Assembly (NCBI GenBank): GCA_963825075.1
Contig: CAWGRX010000018.1
Location: 62,001-126,000 of the forward strand
Length of the DNA stretch: 64,000 nt
Reading direction: 5' to 3'
From: CAWAVN01 sp963825075
GTDB taxonomy: Bacteria > Planctomycetota > Planctomycetia > Planctomycetales > Planctomycetaceae
Shown piece after piece: positions 25,456-34,969 of this stretch (position 1 is the first letter of the stretch; every line of letters starts with the position of its first letter). The notes under the pieces were generated by a model. It saw nothing but the letters and a program-made list of their open reading frames with translations, did no database searches and was not told the DNA's origin. Both the position numbers and the translations under genes were made by a program.

Positions 25456-27426
25456 GTGCCCAACAACAATCAATCGGCATTCGACCGGGTGTTTCCCCGC
25501 AAAGAACTGTTCCAAGGCAAAGCCCGGGCCGCCTTTATGTGGTCCACGTCCGCCTCCATCTTGCTGGCGGTGCTGTTGTTCGTCATCTATCTCGTCGCCG
25601 ACCTGTTGGAAACCCGCGGTCGGCTGGCCGTGCCCGTCGCAGAAAAGGCCGCGATCCGGGAATTCTTAGGGGAAGGCCTGGCCGAGACCTTCAAGGAGAA
25701 AAGCACCTCTCGCGGGAGTATCGACGTCCTCTACGAGGATGCCGGTTTGCTCCCCACCGCCTGGAAAGCGCGAGACCGCTATTGGGGCGGGGCCTTGGCT
25801 GCGGTGTATCGCAACGTTTCCCCGCTCCAATCCAACACGTCGGCCCTGGGCGTTCTCGTGGTCCTGGGGGCGATTCTTGGCTTGCTGGGCAGCTTTTGTG
25901 CATCGGTGGCCCGGCGGATGAGCACGCAGGCGGGACTGGATTTGGCGATGAAGCTCCGCAAAACCATCCATCGGCAACGCCTCCGCCTGGGACCGGGCGA
26001 CCTGTTGGACACCGAAGCCGAACAGGTGTTGGGACTGTTCACCACGGATGTGGACCGCGTTCGCAACGGCGTCTCCCGTTGGATCCGCCGGCTGAGTTCC
26101 CATCCATTCGAACTCCTGATGCTCTTTGTTCTGGCGCTCAGCATCAATTGGCTCGTGACGTTTCAATGCCTGATCCCGCTGGCGTTTTGCTGGTATCTCG
26201 TCCACAAGCAAAATGCGCGGACCCTCTTGGTGACCAGGCAAACGCAGTCGCGGGCCGAGGAAGAACTGCGGCTGCTTTCCGAATGCCTGCAAAAAACCCG
26301 CCTGGTCCGCGGCTACAATATGGAAAAATTCGAGATGGAGCAGTTCCAAAGCAACCTGGATCGGCTCCGAGGCGACGTCTCCAAGATCAAAAAGAGCGAA
26401 CGCGTCTCCCGCTGGATCAGCCGCGGCGTGGTGACGGTCTCCGCCAGCATTGTCGTCGGTCTCGTCGGCGTCAAAATCTTGCAGACGGGCGGCCTGACGT
26501 TTTCCGCGGCCCTTGTGCTGTTGGCGATCTTTGTGTGGATGTATCAGCCGCTCGAAGAGCTTTGGGAATTGACGGCGATCCGCAATGACGCCACGCTCGC
26601 CGCCGACCGAATTTATCGCTACCTGGATAAAATCCCCGCCGTCGGCCAGGCCGTGGGTGCCAAGTTCCTGCAGCCGCTCTCGAAAATGCTCACGTTCGAT
26701 TCGGTCAGCTGCGCCCTTCCCAACCGCAAGCTCGTGCTGGACGAACTCGATCTGCGGATCGCCGCGGGAAGCACTGCCTCGATCGTGTCCCTGGACGACA
26801 TGGAGCCCCGGGCCTTGGCCTATTTGTTGCCCCGCTTCATCGAGCCGCAAAAAGGCCGGGTGCTGTTCGACGGCGAGGACATCGCTTGGGTCACGCTGGA
26901 GTCGCTAAGGGCCGAAACCATTTTTGTGGGGGCGGCCGATCCGTTCTTCACCGGCACCGTCCGCGAGAACATCTGCTGCGGCAACCACGAATACTCCATG
27001 CAAGACGCCACCGCCGCCGCCAAGCAGGCCCACGCCAACAAGTTCATTCTCGATCTGCCTCAAGGCTACGAAACCGTCTTAGGCGAACACGGCGAGCAAT
27101 TGGACGTCGGGCAGGGATTCCGCTTGGGCCTCGCGCGGGCCATCCTGCGAAACCCCGCCGTGATGATTATCGAAGAACCCGGCGAAGCGCTGGACAACGA
27201 CACCAAAACCATGCTCGACGACACCTACAGCCGCATCACCCGCGGCCGCACCACGATCTTCCTCCCCACCCGGCTGTCCACCGTGCGGCGAACCGATCTC
27301 GTCGTGCTGCTCCATCGCGGCAAGGTCGTCGCCGTCGGCTCCCACGCCGAAGTCGTCAAATCCTCCGAAGCCTACCGGCATTGGGAATACCTCCGCTACA
27401 ACGCCTTCCGCAAAACCGGCGAATAA
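25456..27426 (+). CDS. ABC transporter, fused membrane and degenerate ATPase domains
   Basis: 656 residues, exporter type. A GTG start is used. The membrane domain (about 30-380) has helices such as ASILLAVLLFVIYLVADLL, LVVLGAILGLLGSFCASVA and LVGVKILQTGGLTFSAALVL. The C-terminal domain aligns with ABC ATPases but the motifs are lost: the Walker A position reads STASIVSLDDMEPRAL (about 440-455) with no GxGK; the signature is LDVGQGFRLGLARA instead of LSGGQ; Walker B is AVMIIEEPGEALDND; the H-loop position is FLPTRLSTV with Thr instead of His. The D-loop and overall fold are kept. Probably unable to hydrolyse ATP on its own; a heterodimer partner is not in this window. Confidence 0.9.
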   Translation: MPNNNQSAFDRVFPRKELFQGKARAAFMWSTSASILLAVLLFVIYLVADLLETRGRLAVPVAEKAAIREFLGEGLAETFKEKSTSRGSIDVLYEDAGLLPTAWKARDRYWGGALAAVYRNVSPLQSNTSALGVLVVLGAILGLLGSFCASVARRMSTQAGLDLAMKLRKTIHRQRLRLGPGDLLDTEAEQVLGLFTTDVDRVRNGVSRWIRRLSSHPFELLMLFVLALSINWLVTFQCLIPLAFCWYLVHKQNARTLLVTRQTQSRAEEELRLLSECLQKTRLVRGYNMEKFEMEQFQSNLDRLRGDVSKIKKSERVSRWISRGVVTVSASIVVGLVGVKILQTGGLTFSAALVLLAIFVWMYQPLEELWELTAIRNDATLAADRIYRYLDKIPAVGQAVGAKFLQPLSKMLTFDSVSCALPNRKLVLDELDLRIAAGSTASIVSLDDMEPRALAYLLPRFIEPQKGRVLFDGEDIAWVTLESLRAETIFVGAADPFFTGTVRENICCGNHEYSMQDATAAAKQAHANKFILDLPQGYETVLGEHGEQLDVGQGFRLGLARAILRNPAVMIIEEPGEALDNDTKTMLDDTYSRITRGRTTIFLPTRLSTVRRTDLVVLLHRGKVVAVGSHAEVVKSSEAYRHWEYLRYNAFRKTGE

Positions 27427-27496
27427 AAAGACGCCCTTCGCTCCGCGAAGGTAACGCCACCGCAGGTTCCTCATCCATAAGGACAACGGCCGGTTC

Positions 27497-27957
27497 CTAA
27501 TCATTGGCCTTTTGCCCGCAAAGAAACATCGCCGCGATCCCGCACAGCGAGATCGCTAACGCATTGAGCCATTTCGAGGCTTTATGATAGGTGACAAACT
27601 CCGCAGGCCGGCTTTGTCCCGGCGGCGTCACCATCTCCACCAGCGGCTGATAGACCCAAATATAATCCCCCACCATCACCGCGAGCGCCACAAAGAGCAG
27701 CCCCGCCAGGCAAAACAACCGGCGGCGCTTCTGAGCCAGCACGACGCCAGCCATTAACGTGGTACAAAACGCCGTCCCCACGAGGGCAAATCCAAAAACA
27801 TAGAACGCCGGGAACCGAACGGTTACCAACACATCCCGGACGTAGGAATTCAGTTCCGCGCGCGGACCTCCCGCACGCCGGTGACGACAAACAGAACGGC
27901 CGCCCCGACCCACGCCGAGATGGTCAATCGCGCTAGCCCCAGAAAAACCCGCTGCAT
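27497..27957 (-). CDS. Small four-helix membrane protein, frame interrupted
   Basis: Reconstructed. From the ATG at 27957 the frame gives QRVFLGLARLTISAWVGAA, VLFVVTGVREVRAR and then stops; the continuation ELNSYVRDVLVTVRFPAFYV, GFALVGTAFCTTLMAGVVLA, GLLFVALAVMVGDYIWVYQ and ALAISLCGIAAMFLCG is in another frame joined at the CGCGCGCGG run at 27856-27865. Four membrane helices and the layout resemble the DUF4149-type family, a tentative call. Joined length about 150 residues. A one- or two-base indel in the CG run explains the break. Confidence 0.68.
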
Positions 27958-28022
27958 GAAATAGATCCCGTCGATATTCGATTCATCTCGTCTGGTCGGT
28001 GTTCGTTGTTAGCACGTTCCCC

Positions 28023-29109
28023 TCAGAGAATCAACATCGCATCACCATAACTATAAAAGCGATAGCGCTCGCGAATCGCTTCTTGATAAGCCGCCTTTAT
28101 CAGATCCAATCCGGCGAACGCCGAGACAAGCACGAACAACGTTGATTTGGGAAGATGGAAATTCGTAAAGAGTACATCCACAGACTGAAACGTATGTCCC
28201 GGGCGGATAAATAGGTTTGTCTCCCCGCGAAATGGCTCCACCGAACCGGATCGCGAGGCGCTTTCCAACGTTCGCACGCTGGTCGTTCCCACCGCAATAA
28301 CTCGGCCGCCTTCGCGCTTTGTTGTTTGAATCGCCTTAGCGGCCTCCGAGGAAAGTTCGCACCACTCGGCGTGCATCTGATGTTCGCTCAAAAGATTTAC
28401 CGCAATCGGGCGAAACGTGCCGATCCCCACATGTAGCGTGACAAACGCCCGGCGAATCCCTTTCGCGAGCACATTGCTCTAATAACTCCGGCGTAAGATG
28501 CAATCCCGCCGTGGGAGCCGCGACCGCTCCGGGACGTCGGGCATAGGTCGTTTGATAGCGCTCAAAATCCGCCTCTTCCACAACTGGCCGCTTAATATAG
28601 GGAGGCAACGGCATCGTTCCAAACCGATAGAGCAATTCCACCGGATCCTCTTCAGCCTGCACGACCGCTAGCCAAATGCCTTCCGCATCCCGCGAGAGGA
28701 GTTTTAGTTTGAACTGCGAACTAGGGTCTGACGGAGTCTTCGTTTCCCTAAGCGCGCCGATAGATGACGCCGGGACGACAATCACTTCCTCGCCAGGCTC
28801 TAGTTTCCCGCGGGTTTGCCCCATCAACTTCCAATCCCCCACCGAATTCGTCCCTAAAAACAACCCCTGCCATTTCCCTCCGGTTCGGGACCGATAACCA
28901 AATAACCGGGCCGGCAACACCTTGGTGTCATTGAGAACCAAACAATCTGAGGCCTTAAGAAACCTTGGAAGTTCGGTCACCTGATGATGCGAAATCGTCC
29001 CCGCCCTGCGGTTAACGACAAGCATCCGCGAATCCGACCGGTTGGCCAACGGATGAGCCGCTATCAAATCCTCGGGCAACTCATAATCATAAAGTGCAAG
29101 ATCATCCAT
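28023..29109 (-). CDS. queA: tRNA preQ1(34) ribosyltransferase-isomerase QueA, frame interrupted
   Basis: QueA transfers the ribosyl part of S-adenosylmethionine to preQ1 in tRNA to form epoxyqueuosine. The N-terminal part (LYDYELPEDLIAAHPLANRS, LPRFLKASDCLVLNDTKVLP, YIKRPVVEEADFERYQTTYA, AAPTAGLHLTPELLEQ) is in one frame; the C-terminal part (LAKGIRRAFVTLHVGIGTFR, VGTTSVRTLE, LFTNFHLPKSTLFVLVSAFA, YRFYSYGDAML) is in the next. The join is at 28471-28475 (CAATGTGCTCG): removing one T gives LLEQVLAKGIRR, matching the family. Joined length about 360, normal for QueA. The ATG at 29109 is preferred over an upstream TTG. Confidence 0.93.
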
Positions 29110-29130
29110 TGCCGATTGCTTCAATGAGAT

Positions 29131-30240
29131 CTAAGAGGCGGATCGCGGGAGTTCGTCGATCAGACTTTTTCGCTCAAAAGCCGGCGGCTGATCGCCTAGG
29201 TTTCGGCAAGCGATGAGTTCCGCCACAATACTAATCGCGATTTCAGGAACGGTTTGGGAACCGATGTCAAAGCCCAGCGGGGCATGAACGCGCGCTAGAG
29301 CTTCGCGGGAAATGCCCTCGGCGAGTAAGTCTTCATAGATCAGCTTGATCTTCCTTTTGCTGCCGATCAAACCGACGTAACGGGCATTCGTTTCCGCGAG
29401 ATAGTAGAGGGCTTCTTCATCGTGATTGTGACCTCGCGTGACGATGATGCAAAACGTGTCGGGATCCACCTCCAGGTTCTTTAAGGCCACGTCGATGGGA
29501 TTCACGATCAACCGCTTGGCCTCCGGGAACCGCTCGGCATTGCAGTAGGACTCGCGGTCATCAATCACCCACACATCAAAATCCGCACTGGCTGCAAGTT
29601 CTCCCACCTTCTGCCCGACATGGCCCGCTCCCACAATTACCAATCGGCACCGCTTCAGCCGGGGCAAATAGGAGATGCCTTGCGCAATATAAGGCCGAGG
29701 CCGTTGATCGAGAACACGCAGATTGGCATAGAGCGCCGCCGGCGGTTCACCCGCGGCCCGCGAACCAATTAGCTGGCCGTCTTGATTCAAGAGAAACCGA
29801 TCCCCCGCCCGGCTGTGATTGTCTGAGTCTCCTAGTGCGGCTTCAGGATCGAATACAACCGCCTCGGTGCAGCCTTGGCCAAGGCTGGTCAACTCCCGCA
29901 ACCGCGCGAAGTAGCTCACATTTTCTTCGGGCGAGACGGGATCAACGAGCATCGTCATCCGTCCGCCGCAAATCAGCCCGTCATCCCAGCCATAATCGTT
30001 GTCGAGTTGATAGGTGAGAATTTCCCGCTCGCCTTCGTTGAGTTGCTTTAAGGCCCGGCGTTTGACCTCGGCTTCGACACATCCGCCGCCAAGGGTGCCC
30101 GCCTGCGAACCGTCGGCAAACACGAGCATGACCGCCCCGGCTTTTTGGGGCGTCGATCCGCGCGTCTCCACCAAGGCCGTGTAAGCGACTTGTTGCCCCT
30201 GTCGCAGAGCCGTTTCGAGCGCCACTAGGATGTTCTGCAT
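29131..30240 (-). CDS. XdhC/CoxF family molybdenum-enzyme accessory protein
   Basis: 369 residues. The N-terminal XdhC domain has ETRGSTPQKAGAVMLVFADG, GTLGGGCVEAEV and DDGLICGGRMTMLVDPV; the C-terminal Rossmann domain has CRLVIVGAGHVGQKVGELA and ends with HAPLGFDIGSQTVPEIAISI and VAELIACRN. Family members insert or sulfurate the molybdenum cofactor of xanthine dehydrogenase-like hydroxylases. No such enzyme is encoded here. It ends 21 bases before queA on the same strand, so the two may be co-transcribed. Confidence 0.9.
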   Translation of the reverse strand: MQNILVALETALRQGQQVAYTALVETRGSTPQKAGAVMLVFADGSQAGTLGGGCVEAEVKRRALKQLNEGEREILTYQLDNDYGWDDGLICGGRMTMLVDPVSPEENVSYFARLRELTSLGQGCTEAVVFDPEAALGDSDNHSRAGDRFLLNQDGQLIGSRAAGEPPAALYANLRVLDQRPRPYIAQGISYLPRLKRCRLVIVGAGHVGQKVGELAASADFDVWVIDDRESYCNAERFPEAKRLIVNPIDVALKNLEVDPDTFCIIVTRGHNHDEEALYYLAETNARYVGLIGSKRKIKLIYEDLLAEGISREALARVHAPLGFDIGSQTVPEIAISIVAELIACRNLGDQPPAFERKSLIDELPRSAS

Positions 30241-30272
30241 AGATGTCTCACTCTAGGAAGGGATACTATAAA

Positions 30273-30590
30273 TCAAGGCTTGGCATCGCAGCAGCAAGGC
30301 GTCCGGCCGCATCCGGGACAACCCTCGCCGTATTTCTGCTGAAAAGCTTCGTCGAGGTTAACGCCCGAAACGTTGGCCAACGTCGCGAGCCAGGCCAATA
30401 CGTCCGCAAACTCCGCGGCCAGCGCGGGCGTATCGCCTTCGCGAAGCGCGGCTGAGAGTTCCCCGACTTCCTCCATCAACCACATAAACGTCCCCTCCAC
30501 GCCGCGCACGGCATCCTTTTGCGAATACATCTCCGCAATCACATTCTGCACGCCGGAAAGCGTGAGGGGTCTCGTTGTTTCAGATGGCAT
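30273..30590 (-). CDS. MazG-like nucleotide pyrophosphohydrolase
   Basis: About 105 residues, all-alpha NTP-PPase fold. Metal-binding residues are in FMWLMEEVGELSAALREGD (ExxE) and AAEFADVLAWLATLANVSG (ExxD). The C-terminus has an unusual cysteine group, CPGCGRTPCCCDAKP, not part of the classical fold and suggestive of a metal site. A Met nine bases upstream (30599) is an alternative start. It lies upstream of the XdhC gene on the same strand. Confidence 0.85.
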   Translation of the reverse strand: MPSETTRPLTLSGVQNVIAEMYSQKDAVRGVEGTFMWLMEEVGELSAALREGDTPALAAEFADVLAWLATLANVSGVNLDEAFQQKYGEGCPGCGRTPCCCDAKP

Positions 30591-30633
30591 TGGAGTCATT
30601 TATTCGTAGTTTAGATTGTCGATCCGGATGAGC

Positions 30634-30786
30634 CGGCACACACTAGCGTCCGGTTTAGTGAAGAACGGGGAGAACGTACACAAACCGGGGCTAGCGCCCG
30701 TCGGTTAATTCCGTTGCACCGTTTAGTATAACCTTCATTAGGCTGACGCCTGCAGATATCTGGTATCTGCTGTCGCCGCTACGCGG
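30634..30786. repeat. Compact repeat and GC-rich hairpins between minus-strand genes
   Basis: 30634-30715 holds AGCCGGCACACACTAGCGTCCGG and ACCGGGGCTAGCGCCCGTCGG, a diverged copy of the dispersed repeat. 30741-30790 holds the second motif GGCTGACGCCTGCAGATATC followed by GTCGCCGCTACGCGGCTAA, also seen at about 42918-42955 as GGCTGACGCCCGCAGCTATG and GCCGCCGCTTCGCGGCTGG. Confidence 0.6.
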
Positions 30787-33666
30787 CTAATCCCTTATCT
30801 GCTTCAACAAGTCCAGCGCGTCTCGATTGTTCGGGTCGCGTTTCAGCAAATCCGCTAACACGCCCGCCGCCTCTTTGGTTTGTTTTTCCTGAATGTAACT
30901 TCTCGCCAGGCCGAGTTCGGCTTCTACGGTGGCCGGGGCGAGTTGTAAGGTCACTCGATATTCCTGGATGGCTCTTTTGTGGTCGTCCAAAGCCTCCTCG
31001 GCCTGTCCGAGCATCAAATGTGCCGCTGCGTTCATCACATCGATATACAGCGTCTTTAAACTATACTTCTTTGCGGCTTCATAGTCTTTGTCTTGTAGAG
31101 CCATCTGGGCGAGCTTTTTAGGATAAGCCGGGTTGTCGATTTCCCGCTCTGTAAGCTGCTCCAGGGCGGATTTCAGACCAGCCTCATCATCCATTCGGAG
31201 GGCGACCGCGGCGAGTCCCTTGAGCCAGGCGGAAGAATGCGGATAGGCTTTATTTCCCCGCTGGTAGAGACCGCGGGCTTCGATGGTTTTTTTCTCGGCG
31301 AGTTTTAGCCTTGCTAAAAGTTCCAGCACGTTGCGGTTTGGAGGTTCCGTCAAAGCGGATTCCAGGTAACTGATGGCCTTATTTACGTTTCGATCGCGGA
31401 TGTTTAACTTCGCCAATGCGACGGCGGCGTGGGGTTCAGTCTTGTCCTGCTCGATCGCCTTTTCCGCAATTTCTTTCGCCTCGGTCCATTTGCGAACGTT
31501 TAACAATGCCTCCGCATATAGGCCGGCGGTCTTGGCATCTTCGGGATTGGCCCCATAGGCCTTTTCCAACTCGGCGAGCGATTGCTTCTCTTCGGGAACG
31601 CCGCCTTCGATCTCTGTCACGAGTTTCTTTAAGAAGTTCCGATAACCCGTTTCGAATTCCTCCACCGTGACGCCGAAGACTTTGGGGATCGCATCGTTTG
31701 TCGAGGTATTTCGGCGGTAGGCGTCCAGCATTTTCGGGATGGTGTCTTTGCCGTAGGTTTCGGTCATATATTGAGCATATAGCCGGCTTTGGCAGTAGGC
31801 GAACTGCCAGTCGGCGGGAGATTTCGGGCGGATAAAACCATCATTGAGCTCATCGAGGCTGCGAAGATCTCCCTTGGGCACGCGGGTTGAGAGGAGTTCG
31901 TTCCAAATTTCCGGCCGCGTTCCGCCCTCGGCCGTGACGGCCAGCGCCTCGGTAAACCAATGTGGGATATTAAACTTGGTTTGTTGGAGCGTGATGATAT
32001 GCACGAATTCATGCTTGACCACCTTGGCCCAGTTGAACGGTTCATCAGCCGCGGTCGGCGAAGCCAGGGCGACAATCACGCCCGTCGAGGCCCCAATGGT
32101 CTGAATCCAAGGCAGCCCCACCATGCGGGCGCTAAACCATTGATGGGCCGAGAGTCCTTTGGCTTTGTTATAGATCTCAAAGTGGGTCCGCTGGGGCGGT
32201 TCGTAGCCGAACTGCTTGGTGAGTACGGGATAGATCTCTTCCAAATAGTCCGCCATATATTGGCCGAGGACTTTGTCGAATTCCGAATCCACACGGATCA
32301 CAAAATGGTCGGTCGAGATCGTCTGATAGCCATCCAACAGCTTGAGCACTTTTCGCATATTGCTCACGCGGACATGGAAGGGGTCGGCTTGGAAGGCATC
32401 GTCGAGGAGCTTCTCCGCCTCTGCGGTTTTGCCGATCCGCATATAGAGCATGCCCAACGCGGTTTTGGGCGCCGAGAGTTGCGGCATAGTGTCAATGGCC
32501 GACTCATAAAACATCTGGGCCAAATCGTACTTCCTGCGGGACTCCAAGGTTTCCGCCAGCACCGACAGAAAGTAGCCCGGATGCGGATTTCGCTTTGCGA
32601 GTTCAATAACGAGTTCCGTGAATTTGTCGGGCTTATCGGGTTGGTAATCCTTAATTGCGGTTAGGTTCGAGAGCAGCTTTTGCAATTCCTCAGTGGGAGG
32701 CGGACCACTCACGAGCAGTTCCATCGCAGCCTGGCGGGCCAGCGTTTTTTGTTCGTGAGGATTGACGGCCAGAGCGGTTTCAATGATTTCTCTCGCCTGG
32801 GCGAGCTGGCCTTCCATGATATAAAGGTCGGCCTTGAGCCAACACGCGGCGATGTGATGGGGATTGATCTTGAGAGCCTGGTTCGCATAGGCCTCGGCTT
32901 CTTCCAGATCATGCTTTTGATAGGCCGCATTGCCCAGCGAGACCAACACATCCGCAGCCCGCGGATTGATGACCAAGGCCCGGCGGAGTTCGGGGAGGGC
33001 TTGGGCGCGGTTGTATTTTTCCAAGAGCAAGTCGCCCGCGATCTGGTGGGCCTGCCAATAAGTTTCATCCGCTTTGAGGGCATCGGGGCAGAGGGTGTTC
33101 ACGACAAACTTGAGGATTTGCGATGAGCCTTTCCAGCGGGCATATTGCAGCGAACCGCGGGCGACTAATCCCAAGGTTTGGGCATCGGTGGGTTGCGCGC
33201 GGTTATAAAACCGCACGAACCACACATAGTCATTAAGGGCGTCATCGAGCCGGCCGGTTTCGGTAGAGACGTCCGCCAAGACCAAATGCGCCAACGGATG
33301 TTGCCCGTCGAGTTTTAGCGATCGTTCGGCGGTTTTCTCGGCTTCGGAGTAGCGCCCTTGGAGAAAATAGGCTTCCGCGAGCCGGGCCAGCAAATCGGGA
33401 TGTTCGGCATTTTCCTTGGCGGCGGTTTCCAGGGTTTCGGTCAGGTCATTCCAGCGGCCCGTTGCTTCATAAACCCGGCTCAAGGAGATTGCGAGCCGGG
33501 CGGCGTCGGCATTTTGTTCCGCGAGTTGTTCAAGTGCCGCCTCGGCTTCCGCATACCGGCCTTTTTGAAGGTGGACCTTGGCGGGCTGAAACGGATCCTC
33601 CCCGGCGGCGGGCACAGCCGGTGCCCCGAGATGAATCAGCAGCAAAACGATCAGCCAATATCTCAT
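30787..33666 (-). CDS. Exported TPR protein with HExxH peptidase-like domain
   Basis: 959 residues. Signal peptide RYWLIVLLLIHLGAPAVPAA (cleavage near 21). Residues about 25-420 and 700-950 are tandem TPR repeats (LAEAYFLQGRYSEAEKTAER, NPRAADVLVSLGNAAYQKHD, IPHLLPNR-type loops). A central domain at about 440-660 has WAKVVKHEFVHIITLQQTKF with HEFVH at about 551-555 and FNIPHWFTEALAVTAEGG with the downstream Glu expected of a gluzincin-type (peptidase MA-like) zinc site. Possibly an extracytoplasmic metallopeptidase held in a TPR scaffold. Catalysis is inferred from HExxH plus the distal Glu, not shown. Confidence 0.85.
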   Translation of the reverse strand: MRYWLIVLLLIHLGAPAVPAAGEDPFQPAKVHLQKGRYAEAEAALEQLAEQNADAARLAISLSRVYEATGRWNDLTETLETAAKENAEHPDLLARLAEAYFLQGRYSEAEKTAERSLKLDGQHPLAHLVLADVSTETGRLDDALNDYVWFVRFYNRAQPTDAQTLGLVARGSLQYARWKGSSQILKFVVNTLCPDALKADETYWQAHQIAGDLLLEKYNRAQALPELRRALVINPRAADVLVSLGNAAYQKHDLEEAEAYANQALKINPHHIAACWLKADLYIMEGQLAQAREIIETALAVNPHEQKTLARQAAMELLVSGPPPTEELQKLLSNLTAIKDYQPDKPDKFTELVIELAKRNPHPGYFLSVLAETLESRRKYDLAQMFYESAIDTMPQLSAPKTALGMLYMRIGKTAEAEKLLDDAFQADPFHVRVSNMRKVLKLLDGYQTISTDHFVIRVDSEFDKVLGQYMADYLEEIYPVLTKQFGYEPPQRTHFEIYNKAKGLSAHQWFSARMVGLPWIQTIGASTGVIVALASPTAADEPFNWAKVVKHEFVHIITLQQTKFNIPHWFTEALAVTAEGGTRPEIWNELLSTRVPKGDLRSLDELNDGFIRPKSPADWQFAYCQSRLYAQYMTETYGKDTIPKMLDAYRRNTSTNDAIPKVFGVTVEEFETGYRNFLKKLVTEIEGGVPEEKQSLAELEKAYGANPEDAKTAGLYAEALLNVRKWTEAKEIAEKAIEQDKTEPHAAVALAKLNIRDRNVNKAISYLESALTEPPNRNVLELLARLKLAEKKTIEARGLYQRGNKAYPHSSAWLKGLAAVALRMDDEAGLKSALEQLTEREIDNPAYPKKLAQMALQDKDYEAAKKYSLKTLYIDVMNAAAHLMLGQAEEALDDHKRAIQEYRVTLQLAPATVEAELGLARSYIQEKQTKEAAGVLADLLKRDPNNRDALDLLKQIRD

Positions 33667-33893
33667 GCGAAAAGCCTTTCTTCCCCCAGGTGGAGGATGA
33701 GGGCGCGATTTTTTCGAATCATTGTTGTTCTTCGACGTTATCTCATCCGGCGGGTTTGTTCAATTCGGAGGCGGGTTTTCTGGGGAATCAAAACTGGCGG
33801 GACGGGCCGGGCAATTGCGGGAGGCGAGATGTTGGGACATAATCGGTCCATCTCATTCTGTCCGACTCGACCGCTCCCTTTGAAGGACGTTTT

Positions 33894-34934
33894 ATGAAAA
33901 ATCTCTTGCGTGCCGTTGTGTTTTTCGGTTTGTTGACCGGTCTGCCTTTGATGGCCGACGAGCGGGATCGGCGGTTGGATTTTTATTTCATCGACGTGGA
34001 AGGCGGGGCGGCGACGTTGATCGTTACGCCGGCGGGCGAATCGCTGCTGATCGACTCCGGCTATCCCGACAACGGCGGCCGCGACCGGGACCGGATTTTG
34101 GAAGTCGTCCGCGAAGTCGCCAGGCGGAGCGAGTTGGATCACGCGGCGGTCACGCATTGGCATTTGGACCATTATGGGAACCATGCGGCGCTTGCATCCG
34201 AGATCAAAATCCGAAACTTCTGGGACCGGGGCATCCCGGCGGAATTGGCAGAGGACAAATCCTTCGGCGACCGCATTTTTGCGTACCGGGCCGCGAGCCA
34301 GAATCAATCGAAGACCTTAAAAGCCGGCGATCGGCTGCCACTCAAGTCGGGCGATACGCCGTTGTCGGTGAAGATTGTCACGGCGAGTCGGGAGGTGATT
34401 CCCAACACAGGCGAGCCGAATCCATTCGCCAAAGAAAGCCAGTCTCGGCCGCGGGATCCTTCGGACAACGCGGCGAGCGTGAGCTTTCTGCTCACGTTCG
34501 GCGACTTCAAGTTCCTCTGCTGCGGGGATTTGACGTGGAACGTTGAAGCCAAGCTGGTCACACCCAAAAACCCGTTGGGAAAAGTGGATTTGTTCATGGC
34601 GACGCACCACGGATTGCCCACGAGCAACAACCCGGTGCTGGTGCGGGCGATCGATCCCGTGGTGGCGGTGATGTGCAACGGCCCCACCAAAGGCGGCCAC
34701 GCCGACACGATCGCGACTTTGAGAAAATGCGAATCGCTGAAAGATCTCTATCAACTCCACCGCAACGTGAAGCTGAAAGATGAGGAGCAAACGCCGAAGG
34801 AGTTCATCGCCAATCTGGGCAGCACCGCCGGTTGCGAAGGCGTGTGGGTCAAAGCCTCCGTCGCCCCGGACGGCAAAAGCTACACCGTGCAAATCGGCCC
34901 GGACGGGAAGGTGCGGACGTATCAGACTCGCTGA
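33894..34934 (+). CDS. Exported metallo-beta-lactamase fold hydrolase
   Basis: 346 residues with a signal peptide (LLRAVVFFGLLTGLPLMA). The metal motif is VTHWHLDHYGNHAA (HxHxDH at about 87-92); later ligands are in FLLTFGDFKFLCCGDLTWN (Asp) and LFMATHHGLPTSNNPVL (His). This order, DVEGGAATLIV at the start and HHG late, matches the ComEC C-terminal-like branch of the family. Secreted, so probably a phosphodiesterase or other hydrolase on an external substrate. GAAGGACG lies upstream of the ATG. Confidence 0.87.
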   Translation: MKNLLRAVVFFGLLTGLPLMADERDRRLDFYFIDVEGGAATLIVTPAGESLLIDSGYPDNGGRDRDRILEVVREVARRSELDHAAVTHWHLDHYGNHAALASEIKIRNFWDRGIPAELAEDKSFGDRIFAYRAASQNQSKTLKAGDRLPLKSGDTPLSVKIVTASREVIPNTGEPNPFAKESQSRPRDPSDNAASVSFLLTFGDFKFLCCGDLTWNVEAKLVTPKNPLGKVDLFMATHHGLPTSNNPVLVRAIDPVVAVMCNGPTKGGHADTIATLRKCESLKDLYQLHRNVKLKDEEQTPKEFIANLGSTAGCEGVWVKASVAPDGKSYTVQIGPDGKVRTYQTR

Positions 34935-34969
34935 TGGTTGAGCTTGCCGCTCTCACGAAGGCAACAATT

